Positions 1-7,168 of a DNA stretch of 21,494 nt are shown in pieces (the first letter of the stretch is position 1; each line of letters starts with the position of its first letter). Source of the DNA: an uncultured Ruminococcus sp. (GTDB lineage Bacteria; Bacillota; Clostridia; Oscillospirales; Ruminococcaceae). Location of the stretch: positions 1 through 21,494 of the forward strand of contig CALCRR010000316.1 in assembly GCA_937894495.1 (NCBI GenBank), given 5' to 3'. The notes beneath the pieces were generated by a model, which was not told where the DNA came from, made no database searches, and saw only the letters and a program-made list of their open reading frames with translations. A program made the translations under genes and the position numbers.

Positions 1-483
1 GATGCACAGCCTGCCGCCGAATTTAAGGCTTTTTTTAGCCGCCGAGCATACGTCATCAACGGTGCAGAGCATTTCATGCCTTGCTATGGAGACCGCCTCG
101 CTGTCGTTTTTTGCGCCTGTGTTGTTTATCTTATACGGGGGGTTGCAGGTTATAAGGTCGAGCTCACGGCTGCTGCGCCACTCTTTAAGGTCGCCCAGCA
201 CAGGCTCGATGGTGTCGATGTGTGAGCGTTCAAGGCTTATTTTCAGCTGGTCGTGAGCCTTCTGCTGTATCTCCAGCGCATATATCTTCTTAGGCTTGAA
301 TTTTTTATGCAGAAGCATTGCGATTATACCGCTGCCTGTGCAGAAGTCTGCGCAGATATCCTTATGCCTTGCCCCTGCAAAATCAGCCAGCAGAAAGGCG
401 TCTGTGCCAAAGCGGTGCTCGCTCGATATGCAGATCTCAATGCCCTCGCCCAGGGACTCGAAAGTAAGATCGGTGTAAGTCAT
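1..483 (-). CDS. tRNA1(Val) (adenine-N6)-methyltransferase, TrmN6/YfiC-like, partial (C-terminus outside window)
   Basis: The first 161 codons of a class I SAM-dependent methyltransferase run off the left edge of the window with no stop. Visible features are an N-terminal HRFGTDAFLLADF stretch (about residues 23-35), which is characteristic of the TrmN6/YfiC family. The SAM-binding motif I is DFCTGSG (46-52). The N6-adenine catalytic motif is NPPY (114-117). Family members methylate N6 of A37 in tRNA1(Val). The ATG at 483 has GAGGT six bases upstream. The gene starts 25 bases after the RluA-type gene and is the last visible member of the 2837-to-1 operon, whose two last genes both modify RNA. 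Other NPPY methyltransferases (HemK or rRNA MTases) are less likely because of the FGTDAFLLA segment. Confidence 0.82.
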   Translation of the reverse strand, partial: MTYTDLTFESLGEGIEICISSEHRFGTDAFLLADFAGARHKDICADFCTGSGIIAMLLHKKFKPKKIYALEIQQKAHDQLKISLERSHIDTIEPVLGDLKEWRSSRELDLITCNPPYKINNTGAKNDSEAVSIARHEMLCTVDDVCSAAKKSLKFGGRLCI

Positions 484-508
484 TATTCTACCTCACAAAT
501 GAGTTATA

Positions 509-1336
509 TCATTTATCGTCAAATTCTATTTTGCTGCTGACCCTTATCACCTTGCCCGAGGTAGGTGAGGTGAAGCTCAGCTCCTTGCATATAAGCGCCT
601 GACCCTTTCGCTTGGTGCAGTCGCCGCCGTACATATCATCGCCTATCAGGGGCAGACCAATGTGCGCCATGTGTACTCTTATCTGGTGGGTCCTGCCTGT
701 TTCCAGTATAAACTCGCACAAGGCGCAGCTGTCATATCTTTTTATCACCTGCCACACCGTTGCCGCATACTGCCCGTCTGCCCTTACACAGCGCAGTATT
801 ATCGACTCACGCTCTCTTGCAATGGGGGCGCAGACCCTGCCGCCGCTGAGTTTTGTGGGGGGTATTAGTCCGCAGTACAGCTTGCTTATGCTGCCCTGCA
901 GCGCATTTGCGGCATAGCGGCTTTTGGCTGCTGCCACACAGCCGCAGGTATCTCTGTCAAGGCGGTTCACGGGGCGGAAGGTCATATCAGGGCAGACATA
1001 GGCAAAGTAGTTTGCCAGCGTGTCGCTGCGGTGCTTTATCGACTGGTGAACAGGCATACCCGAGGGCTTGTCGAACACTATAACGTCATCGTCCTCATAA
1101 AGTATATCAGCGCTGAGCTCGCCGTTGGGGGCGGGGGCTTCACCCTGCACCTCGTTCACGGTTATAACGCTGCCGACGGGAACACGCTCATTGACCCTTG
1201 CAGCCCTGCCGTTTAAAAGTATGCCGCCCTCGGTGCGTTTGAGCTTTGTTATCAGCCTGCGTGAAAAGCCCCTGCCCCTGAGTATGTCAACAAGAGCCCT
1301 GCCCTGCTCCTCATAAGCTATGGTAAAGCTTCTCAC
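509..1336 (-). CDS. RluA-family RNA pseudouridine synthase
   Basis: This gene converts a uridine of rRNA or tRNA to pseudouridine. It has an N-terminal S4-like RNA-binding segment (roughly residues 10-62, ending in LLNGRA...VNERVPVGSVITV). The catalytic core motif is NRLDRDTCG, whose Asp is residue 127 in this numbering; the family consensus is HRLDxxTSG, so His is replaced by Asn and Ser by Cys. A later GRTHQIRVHM block is also typical. Two starts are possible. The GTG at 1351 has its purines directly abutting the codon. The GTG at 1336 forms a GTGA four-base overlap with the stop of the preceding gene and has AGGTGG 11 bases upstream, so 1336 is preferred (275 aa). The target uridine cannot be told from sequence alone. 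It is a member of the minus-strand operon. Confidence 0.88.
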   Translation of the reverse strand: MRSFTIAYEEQGRALVDILRGRGFSRRLITKLKRTEGGILLNGRAARVNERVPVGSVITVNEVQGEAPAPNGELSADILYEDDDVIVFDKPSGMPVHQSIKHRSDTLANYFAYVCPDMTFRPVNRLDRDTCGCVAAAKSRYAANALQGSISKLYCGLIPPTKLSGGRVCAPIARERESIILRCVRADGQYAATVWQVIKRYDSCALCEFILETGRTHQIRVHMAHIGLPLIGDDMYGGDCTKRKGQALICKELSFTSPTSGKVIRVSSKIEFDDK

Positions 1337-2163
1337 CTGTACTTGCGCCACCTTTTTATCATGCCGGGCATTTTATCGTTGCTGAAGTCCCCCAGCAGCT
1401 CGTCTATCAGCAGGGTATAGCTTATCTTATAGTAGGGATAAATGCCCATGATAGGGTATATCAGCAGCACCAGCGGCAGATACAGAAGAAAATACGCCAC
1501 GAATTTTATATATCTGATATGCTGCCCGTCCATGAGCCTTACCGAAAGGTCGCAGGCGTCGAACACGTTTGTCCTGGGGTTCAGCGCCATTATGTAGGGG
1601 GTCAGCGCCAGCGAGATGTAATATCTCACCAGCAAGCCTATCCACACCACCGTAAAGCCCACGCATACAGTCAGCACAAAAAGCCCCCTGAGGGTCAGGT
1701 CGTTTATCCTGGTGACATAGCTCCAGTAATAGATACCGTAAAGTGATATCATGCCCGGCACCGCCGCAAAGAACTTTATAAGGTTGTGTATGAATGAGCT
1801 GTAGAAAGCCCTTGAATAATACTTGAAGGCATGGGCGGTTATATACTGCCGTGTGTCGTTCATGCGCCTGCCCCTGGCAACGTCTATAAACTGCCTGCGC
1901 ACCAGGTTTGAAAGGGGGGTCATCAGCGCCAGCTCCATAAGGGTCTTTATCACCCAGAAGGCAAGCACCGACCTTGACTGTGTCAGCCTGCCCAGGTCAT
2001 ACAGACCGCCGTAGGCTGTGTCTCTTATGGAAAGATAGATAGTAGCCTCGCACAGTGCAAGAAAGGTCAGCACCGCAAACAAAAACACTATCAGCGAAAC
2101 ACAGCTGCCGCTGCTGGCAGCCAGCCTTGAAGCCGCCTTTTGCCGTATCTCTTTATCAGTCAT
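1333..2163 (-). CDS. Multi-pass membrane protein, DUF975-like
   Basis: This 276-aa integral membrane protein has about five or six hydrophobic segments (near residues 20-45, 68-85, 122-148, 155-190 and 215-245). The C-terminal third is the most telling part. It has a NPRTNVFDACDLSVRLMDG segment followed by a long hydrophobic stretch and PYYKISYTLLIDEL, which matches the layout of DUF975 proteins (Ser-rich region with MxG, then a PY..... membrane helix). No catalytic residues are recognised, and DUF975 proteins have no established function. It begins in an ATGA overlap with the upstream histidine phosphatase and ends in a GTGA overlap with the RluA-type gene, so it is translationally coupled on both sides. 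The ATG at 2163 has GAGGA six bases upstream. Confidence 0.62.
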   Translation of the reverse strand: MTDKEIRQKAASRLAASSGSCVSLIVFLFAVLTFLALCEATIYLSIRDTAYGGLYDLGRLTQSRSVLAFWVIKTLMELALMTPLSNLVRRQFIDVARGRRMNDTRQYITAHAFKYYSRAFYSSFIHNLIKFFAAVPGMISLYGIYYWSYVTRINDLTLRGLFVLTVCVGFTVVWIGLLVRYYISLALTPYIMALNPRTNVFDACDLSVRLMDGQHIRYIKFVAYFLLYLPLVLLIYPIMGIYPYYKISYTLLIDELLGDFSNDKMPGMIKRWRKYR

Positions 2164-2837
2164 TGCAAGTCCTCGTTATCCTCATCATCGTTATATCCGC
2201 TGCCGTAATACTCCTCATCGGGGTAGAGGTCGGGGTATCTGCCCAGCACCTCAAAGGCTTCCGAGCGCTGCCACATTGAGGCTGTTACCATTACCTCAAA
2301 GCCCTCGCCGAAGTCGCAGGCGTAGTCCATAGGCTTTCTCTTGGGCACGCCGAAGCAACTGAGCATATTCATGATGATCCCGCCGTGAGTCACCACTGCC
2401 ACATTGGTCAGCCCCTCATACATCATATCGGATATGATGATCTTTATGGCTTCATAGCAGCGTGTTACCACCTCTCTGGTAGACTCGCCCTTGGGGGGAG
2501 GGTTATCAAGACCGCCCTTTATAAACTGCTTATAGTCCTCACGCTCCATAAGCTCCTCAGCGCTTTTGTTCTCAAACTCGCCGAAATCCATTTCTCTGAG
2601 CTCCTGCATCTCAACGGTGTAGCTGTTTGGGTAGAGTATCGAGCAGGTCTGTTTGCATCTTTTCAGCGGCGAGGTATACACCTTCTGCACATTGGGGTAA
2701 TCAAGCTTTTCCAGCTTGTCAAAAAGCTCCTTTGAGCCTGTGCTGCTCAACGGCAGGTCGGTGGTGCCAATATACCTGCCCTTCTCGTTTGCTTCGGTTA
2801 TACCGTGTCTTATAAATGCTATCCTGTAGCCTTTCAT
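2160..2837 (-). CDS. Histidine phosphatase family protein (phosphoglycerate mutase-like)
   Basis: This 225-aa protein belongs to the histidine phosphatase branch of the phosphoglycerate mutase superfamily. The catalytic RHG is at residues 10-12, with the phospho-accepting His11 in FIRHGITEANEKGRYIG. Other active-site blocks are YTSPLKRC (Arg60), MDFGEFE (Glu87 as likely proton donor) and VVTHGGII (second His, about 151). The N-terminal layout resembles alpha-ribazole phosphatase (CobC) and related small-molecule phosphatases, but no cobalamin genes are nearby, so the substrate is left open. The C-terminus is unusually acidic (DEEYYGSGYNDDEDNED). The ATG at 2837 follows a purine-rich GGAAGGAAAG site. 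It is the first gene of a four-gene minus-strand operon whose next ORF starts in an ATGA overlap. Confidence 0.88.
   Translation of the reverse strand: MKGYRIAFIRHGITEANEKGRYIGTTDLPLSSTGSKELFDKLEKLDYPNVQKVYTSPLKRCKQTCSILYPNSYTVEMQELREMDFGEFENKSAEELMEREDYKQFIKGGLDNPPPKGESTREVVTRCYEAIKIIISDMMYEGLTNVAVVTHGGIIMNMLSCFGVPKRKPMDYACDFGEGFEVMVTASMWQRSEAFEVLGRYPDLYPDEEYYGSGYNDDEDNEDLQ
2789..2816 (+). promoter_or_regulatory. Possible antisense promoter inside the phosphatase gene
   Basis: TTGCTT (2789-2794), a 16-base spacer and TATAAA (2811-2816) lie on the strand opposite the phosphatase gene. A transcript would start near 2823, cross the phosphatase start codon and ribosome binding site in antisense, and reach the hairpin with a T-run at 2908-2943. 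The match is by eye only, and such boxes occur by chance. Confidence 0.25.
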
Positions 2838-2907
2838 GCTTATCTTTCCTTCCTTTTATTCTTCGGGCGATACTTATCTGCCGCAGGGTTGCTTTGGTGT
2901 TGCCTCT

Positions 2908-2943
2908 GAGGAGATCAAAAATTGATTTCCTCGGGCTTTTTTT
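2908..2943 (+). terminator. Rho-independent terminator-like hairpin reading on the plus strand
   Basis: Arms GAGGAGATCAA (2908-2918) and TTGATTTCCTC (2922-2932) pair over 11 bp with one G-U and a three-base loop. GCC (2902-2904) can further pair with GGC (2934-2936) across a small internal loop. Seven T residues follow at 2937-2943. The T-run is on the plus strand, although the only plus gene starts downstream at 3078, so no annotated gene is terminated by it. It could end an antisense transcript from within the phosphatase gene, or insulate the XRE promoter. Confidence 0.6.
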
Positions 2944-2953
2944 GATTTTTCTA

Positions 2954-2990
2954 TTTACAAATCATAAAAGATGTAGTATAATGTATTATA
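2954..2990 (+). promoter_or_regulatory. Sigma-A promoter with palindromic -10 region, upstream of the XRE regulator
   Basis: TTTACA (2954-2959), a 17-base spacer and TATAAT (2977-2982) form a near-consensus promoter for the regulator starting at 3078. The -10 box is the left half of a perfect dyad, TATAAT-GT-ATTATA (2977-2990). A regulator bound there would block RNA polymerase, so autoregulation by the adjacent XRE protein is plausible. The right half also reads as TATAAT on the minus strand and could contribute to divergent expression of the phosphatase operon, although no good minus -35 was seen. Confidence 0.6.
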
Positions 2991-3077
2991 TACGTGATTT
3001 TTTATGACTAATAACTATATCATGCACTATATCTGACAACTAAACACATACCAAACTATCACGAGGTGACAATTATA

Positions 3078-3734
3078 ATGAATTACGAAAACACACAAGA
3101 GTTTCTTGTGATTATGGGTGAGCGCCTTAAAAGCGTAAGGATCTTAAAGGGCATAACCCAGAAGCAGGCGGCTGCCGACACGGGTATGTCCCAGTCATTT
3201 CTGTCCTCTGTTGAGAGGGGGAAAAAATCTGCCTGCACAGCCCAGATAATATCACTCATAAAATACTACAATGTACCATATGAGATGATCTTCGGCAGCA
3301 TGGACGGTGATTATTCGCTCACAGGCTTCCCCACCGATAAGGTATCGGGCAGCCTTGAAAACGACAGCTGGTTCAGACTGCTTGAGATACTGGTGGGCAA
3401 GGCAAACTCCAACGAGCTGATACAGGGTGCAGATGACTGCCTTAAATTATACGCATATGTGATCTTCCGCACCATATACCGTGAAAACCCAAGGAACAGC
3501 GAAAGGTTATTTTCATTGGATTATGAGACCTCGCTCAAAGCTGCCAAGTATATACTTGAATGCGCCCCCGTTAACATCGGCAGGCTGATACACCGCAGCA
3601 GGGGCATAAACCCCGGCAAGTTCGAGCTGCCCCCCGAGCTCAACGGTGAGATGAGGGCATTTATCAGGTCCTGCGAAAAGCTGCTTGAAAACGCTATCGA
3701 GCGCCGTGACAGCCAAACTCTGTCTGAGAAGTGA
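3078..3734 (+). CDS. XRE-family helix-turn-helix transcriptional regulator
   Basis: This 218-aa DNA-binding protein has a Cro/CI-type HTH at about residues 14-72 (GERLKSVRILKGITQKQAA, then TGMSQSFLSSVERGKK and the helix ending in VPYEMIFG). The remaining 145 residues match no domain I recognise and may be a sensing or dimerisation region. An upstream in-frame GTG at 3066 lies within the ribosome binding site GAGGTG (3063-3068), so the ATG at 3078 is the better start. It has its own promoter at 2954 and stands just upstream of apbE-rnfC-rnfD on the same strand. It may regulate that redox module, itself, or the divergent phosphatase operon. The target is inferred from position only. Confidence 0.85.
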   Translation: MNYENTQEFLVIMGERLKSVRILKGITQKQAAADTGMSQSFLSSVERGKKSACTAQIISLIKYYNVPYEMIFGSMDGDYSLTGFPTDKVSGSLENDSWFRLLEILVGKANSNELIQGADDCLKLYAYVIFRTIYRENPRNSERLFSLDYETSLKAAKYILECAPVNIGRLIHRSRGINPGKFELPPELNGEMRAFIRSCEKLLENAIERRDSQTLSEK

Positions 3735-3738
3735 CCTG

Positions 3739-3769
3739 TTTATCAGCTCACCCCCGGGCAGCTGATAAA
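3739..3769 (+). repeat. Inverted repeat TTTATCAGCT / AGCTGATAAA downstream of the XRE gene
   Basis: Ten-base perfect arms at 3739-3748 and 3760-3769 flank an 11-base C/G-rich spacer. No T-run follows, so it is a poor intrinsic terminator. It could be an RNA hairpin at the end of the regulator message or an operator dyad. A further direct copy of TTTATCAG sits at 3846-3853, immediately before the apbE start codon. Confidence 0.55.
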
Positions 3770-3790
3770 GATCATGCTGTTCATTATATT
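3762..3790 (+). promoter_or_regulatory. Candidate promoter for apbE-rnfC-rnfD
   Basis: CTGATA (3762-3767), a 17-base spacer and TATATT (3785-3790) resemble a weak sigma-A promoter. The -35 overlaps the right arm of the inverted repeat at 3739-3769, so a protein bound to the dyad could control it. The gene could also be read from the XRE promoter upstream. Confidence 0.35.
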
Positions 3791-3853
3791 ATAGCATAAG
3801 CGGCTTATAAAGTAAAGAGCGGTTTGTAAAATTTTAAGGAAACAATTTATCAG

Positions 3854-4876
3854 ATGACATATCCACAGCTATTGAGAAGATCGGTGTCGGCACTTACGGC
3901 GCTGGCGCTGACTGTGACCCTGGGCGGCTGTAAAAAAAACAGCGGCGGCAAGGGCGATGATAACGAAAAACACATCTATCAGGGCTTTGCTATGGACGCA
4001 CCCCTGAGTGTGACCCAGTACGGCAGCGATGATTTTTCTGCGGTAAAAAACAAGGCGGCAGAGCTTGATGATATGCTGAGCGCCTACAGCGAAAACGGCG
4101 AGATAGCCAAACTTAACACCCTTGGCAGCGCAGAGCTTACAGACACTGCGGCACAGCTTGTGAAAAGCTCGGTGCAACTTTATGACGAATACGGCTGCGT
4201 AAACCCTCTCATGGGCAATATCATCGACCTCTGGAACGTGATGGGCGATGAGCCGAGAGTTCCCGATGATGAAGAGATAGCCGAGGCGCTGCACACGGCG
4301 GATATATCAAATCTTGAGCTTAAGGGCAGCAGCTGCACTCTCAGCGGCGGCGCCAGGCTTAATTTTGGCGCAACAGGCAAGGGGTTTGCCCTTGATGAGA
4401 TAAAAAAGGTGCTTGATGATGAAGATATGGACTGCGCTGTGGTGAGCTTCGGCTCATCGACCCTGCTTTACGGCAGCAAGCCCGACGGCAAGCCCTTTAA
4501 GGTGAGCATATCCTCCCCAGACGGCTCGGGCGAGAGCTTTGCAGACTTCACCTGCGGCGAGGGCTTTGTTTCTACCTCGGGGGGATATGAGAGATTTTTT
4601 GAAGCCGACGGAGAGATATACATACACATATTTGATGAAAAAACAGGCAGACCCGTTGACACCGACCTTGTATCGGTAACGGTGGTGTGCCAGAGCGGTA
4701 TACTTTCGGATTTTCTTTCCACAAGGATATTCATCGGCGGCAGCAGCGATATAGACCGCTGGCTGGATAACAAAGATATATGGGTGTGCGCTGTCAGAGA
4801 GGACGGCGGCATATACTGCACCGATGAAATGAAGGATAGCCTGGAGCTGTACTACGGCAGCAGCTTTTTAAACTGA
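3854..4876 (+). CDS. apbE: FAD:protein FMN transferase (ApbE), lipoprotein
   Basis: This 340-aa flavin transferase moves FMN from FAD onto a threonine of partner proteins such as RnfD and RnfG. The N-terminus is a lipoprotein signal: arginines at 8-9, a hydrophobic core, then the lipobox LGGC with Cys26. It should therefore be anchored outside the membrane. Family blocks in order are MDAPLSVTQYG (about 47-57), LDDMLSAYSENGEIAKLN (71-88), NFGATGKGFALD (170-181), VSTSGGYERF (239-248), YIHIFDEKTGRPV (256-268) and SDFLSTRIF (285-293), whose Asp286 and Thr290 match the metal-binding positions of the family. AAGGA lies 13 bases before the ATG, a long gap that contains TTTATCAG. It is followed 58 bases later by rnfC, and this pairing supports the role. 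Confidence 0.92.
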   Translation: MTYPQLLRRSVSALTALALTVTLGGCKKNSGGKGDDNEKHIYQGFAMDAPLSVTQYGSDDFSAVKNKAAELDDMLSAYSENGEIAKLNTLGSAELTDTAAQLVKSSVQLYDEYGCVNPLMGNIIDLWNVMGDEPRVPDDEEIAEALHTADISNLELKGSSCTLSGGARLNFGATGKGFALDEIKKVLDDEDMDCAVVSFGSSTLLYGSKPDGKPFKVSISSPDGSGESFADFTCGEGFVSTSGGYERFFEADGEIYIHIFDEKTGRPVDTDLVSVTVVCQSGILSDFLSTRIFIGGSSDIDRWLDNKDIWVCAVREDGGIYCTDEMKDSLELYYGSSFLN

Positions 4877-4934
4877 GCAGGCAGAAGTCAAACCGCATTA
4901 TGTGCGGTCACAAATAAAGAGGGTGAAGGCTGTT

Positions 4935-6230
4935 ATGAAGATAAAAGGGATAAAGATACCCAGAGAAAAGGCGTCTGAAAAAAGCGAGACCATCGCTGTG
5001 CCGCTGCCCGAAAGTGTGAACATACCCATGCTGCACGGGCTGGGTGATGAATGCACACCCACCGTAAAGGTGGGCGACAGGGTGCTGGTGGGGCAGAAGA
5101 TAGGCGACGGCGATAATGCTGTGCCTGTACATTCATCAGTATCGGGCAGGGTGAGCCTTATAAGCGATATCACACTTGCCGACGGCAGGGTATGCAAGGC
5201 GGTGGAGATAAAGACCGACGGCAGGCAGGAGGTCTCGCCTTGGGTCAAGCCCCCGATCGTCAGGGACAGGGAGAGCTTTATCAGCGCTGTAAGAGAGTCA
5301 GGCTGCGTGGGGCTGGGGGGCTCGGGCGATGTGACCTACAAAAAGCTTTCTGCGGCGGCAGACCTGCTTATTGTCAACGCCGTTGAGTGTGAGCCCTACA
5401 TAACCTCCGACTACCGCTGTATAATAGAGGACGGCGACAATGCTGCCGAGGGTATAAGGCTGGTAATGAGATACCTTTCTATCGACAAGGCATATGTGGC
5501 AGTCAGCTCCGATAAGGAAGAGGCTGTGCGCATTCTCAGAGAAAAGACAGCAAATGATGAAAATATCACGGTAAAGCCCCAAAGACCCAGATACCCCCTG
5601 GGTGCTGAAAAGGTGCTGGCTGTGAACCTTTCGGACAAAAAGATAAAGCTCGGCGAGGAGCCGCTGGAAAAAGGGGTGCTGGTGCTTAATATATCCACCC
5701 TGGCATTTATTGGGGCATATATCAAAACAGGTATGCCGCTGGTGACAAGGCGTGTTACCGTTGACGGCAGTATAGTCAAGACCCCCTGCAGCGTCAGCGC
5801 TCCCGTGGGCACATCATACAGAGACCTGTTGGAGTTTGCAGAGACGAATATCGACGCTGCCGAAAAGATACTTTCGGGGGGTCCCATGATGGGCGTTTGC
5901 GTGGGCGATGTTTCCTATCCCCTCTGCAAGCAGTGCAATGCGGTCACTGCCTTTATAAAGCCCCTTAAAGATAAAAAGCCCACCGGGCTGATAGTTCCTG
6001 CAAAGGAAACAGGGTGCTTTAGGTGCGGCAAGTGCGTTGAGGTCTGCCCCATGAAGCTTATGCCATTAAAGCTTGAGCGAGCTTTTGACAAAAAGGATAT
6101 AAACGCTCTTAAAAGGCTGAATGCGCAGCTTTGCCTTAACTGCGGCAGCTGCAGCTATGTCTGTCCTGCCAAAAGGCGAATACCCGAGAAAAATATGCAG
6201 GCGCAGAAGCTGCTTGCAGATGAAGCTTAA
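4935..6230 (+). CDS. rnfC: Electron transport complex subunit RnfC-like, 2x[4Fe-4S]
   Basis: This 431-aa protein is the cytoplasmic NADH/ferredoxin-side subunit type of the Rnf complex. Visible parts are an N-terminal lipoyl-like fold (TVKVGDRVLVGQKIG near 42-56), a glycine-rich loop GLGGSGDV (126-133) and VNAVECEPYITSDYR (about 147-161). Further on are GGPMMG and two 4Fe-4S motifs, CFRCGKCVEVCP (361-372) and CLNCGSCSYVCP (400-411). Unlike the usual GxGGAxFPTxxKL, the loop lacks the FP pair, and an extra CKQC (331-334) precedes the ferredoxin domain. The GTG at 4902 is in frame, but the ATG at 4935 has AGGGTG and AAGG upstream and fits the family's usual beginning. It is followed 14 bases later by rnfD. 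The other Rnf subunits are not adjacent. Confidence 0.88.
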   Translation: MKIKGIKIPREKASEKSETIAVPLPESVNIPMLHGLGDECTPTVKVGDRVLVGQKIGDGDNAVPVHSSVSGRVSLISDITLADGRVCKAVEIKTDGRQEVSPWVKPPIVRDRESFISAVRESGCVGLGGSGDVTYKKLSAAADLLIVNAVECEPYITSDYRCIIEDGDNAAEGIRLVMRYLSIDKAYVAVSSDKEEAVRILREKTANDENITVKPQRPRYPLGAEKVLAVNLSDKKIKLGEEPLEKGVLVLNISTLAFIGAYIKTGMPLVTRRVTVDGSIVKTPCSVSAPVGTSYRDLLEFAETNIDAAEKILSGGPMMGVCVGDVSYPLCKQCNAVTAFIKPLKDKKPTGLIVPAKETGCFRCGKCVEVCPMKLMPLKLERAFDKKDINALKRLNAQLCLNCGSCSYVCPAKRRIPEKNMQAQKLLADEA

Positions 6231-6244
6231 AAGGAGGCGGCTGT

Positions 6245-7141
6245 ATGGAATTTATAAAAACAAGCTCGCCCCACATAAGCGGTGAGGCTTCCACCTCGAA
6301 GATAATGACCCATGTGCTGGTGGCGCTGCTGCCTGCGCTGGTCATGTCAGGCATGATATTCGGCGGCAGAGCACTTATGCTGGTGGCATTCTGCGTGCTG
6401 ACCTCAATGCTGTGGGAGCTTATCAGCGGACTGATACTAAAAAGAGGCAACACCACCGCCGACCTTTCGGCAGCGGTCAGCGGCATGATATTCGCCATGA
6501 CCCTGCCCCCTACCGTACCCTTCTGGATGGCAGGGCTGGGCACATTTATGACCATAGTGATATTCAAGCAGATATTCGGCGGTCTGGGCAGAAATATCCT
6601 TAACCCTGCCCTGGCTTCAAGGCTGGTGCTGAGACTTGTATTCTCGGCACGAATGACCCTGTGGGCTGTGCCCTTTACCGACTCCACCGACGTGACCACG
6701 GGACCCACCCCCATAGTAACAGGGGCTGAGGGCTATTATGATATCTTCATGGGCAGCACTATGGGCTGCATAGGCGAGGTCTCAAAGCTGGCGCTCATAA
6801 CAGGGCTTGTATATCTGGCTGCTATGAGAGTGACAGACCTTTACGCAAGCCTTTCCTTTGTGGGAACGGTATGTATGCTATCCTACCTGATAGGCGAGAA
6901 CGGGCTTTATCAGATACTTATAGGCGGTGTGATGTTCGCGGCGGTATTCTGTGTCAGCGACTACACCACCACACCTGTCACAGGGCTGGGCAAGCTGATA
7001 TTCGGCATGGGCTGCGGACTTATCACCTGCGTAATAAGATTTTTCACCCCCTTTACCGAGGGCGTGACGGTGGCAGTGCTGGCAATGAACCTGCTGACGC
7101 CGCTTATCGACAGGCTGACTGAGAGAAGAAATTTAGGTTAA
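6245..7141 (+). CDS. rnfD: Electron transport complex subunit RnfD-like
   Basis: This 298-aa integral membrane protein of the RnfD/NqrB family has about eight to ten hydrophobic helices. Recognisable segments are SSPHISGEASTSKIM at the start, NTTADLSAAVSGMIFAMTLPP (about 69-89), FGGLGRNILNPALASR (111-126) and SDYTTTPVTGLGKLIFG (238-254). The covalent FMN site in this family is a threonine in (S/T)GATP. Here the equivalent is TGPTP (152-156), with Thr155 as the likely acceptor modified by the neighbouring ApbE. A strong AAGGAGG lies eight bases before the ATG. The next gene is a YfhO-family protein instead of rnfG, so the usual rnfCDGEAB order is broken here. Confidence 0.9.
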   Translation: MEFIKTSSPHISGEASTSKIMTHVLVALLPALVMSGMIFGGRALMLVAFCVLTSMLWELISGLILKRGNTTADLSAAVSGMIFAMTLPPTVPFWMAGLGTFMTIVIFKQIFGGLGRNILNPALASRLVLRLVFSARMTLWAVPFTDSTDVTTGPTPIVTGAEGYYDIFMGSTMGCIGEVSKLALITGLVYLAAMRVTDLYASLSFVGTVCMLSYLIGENGLYQILIGGVMFAAVFCVSDYTTTPVTGLGKLIFGMGCGLITCVIRFFTPFTEGVTVAVLAMNLLTPLIDRLTERRNLG

Positions 7142-7168
7142 GAAAAACAAAGGAAAGAGGATAAACAG

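Noticed and set aside
3066..3077. GTG at 3066 as the start of the XRE regulator
   Set aside because: The codon lies inside the GAGGTG ribosome binding site that correctly spaces the ATG at 3078.
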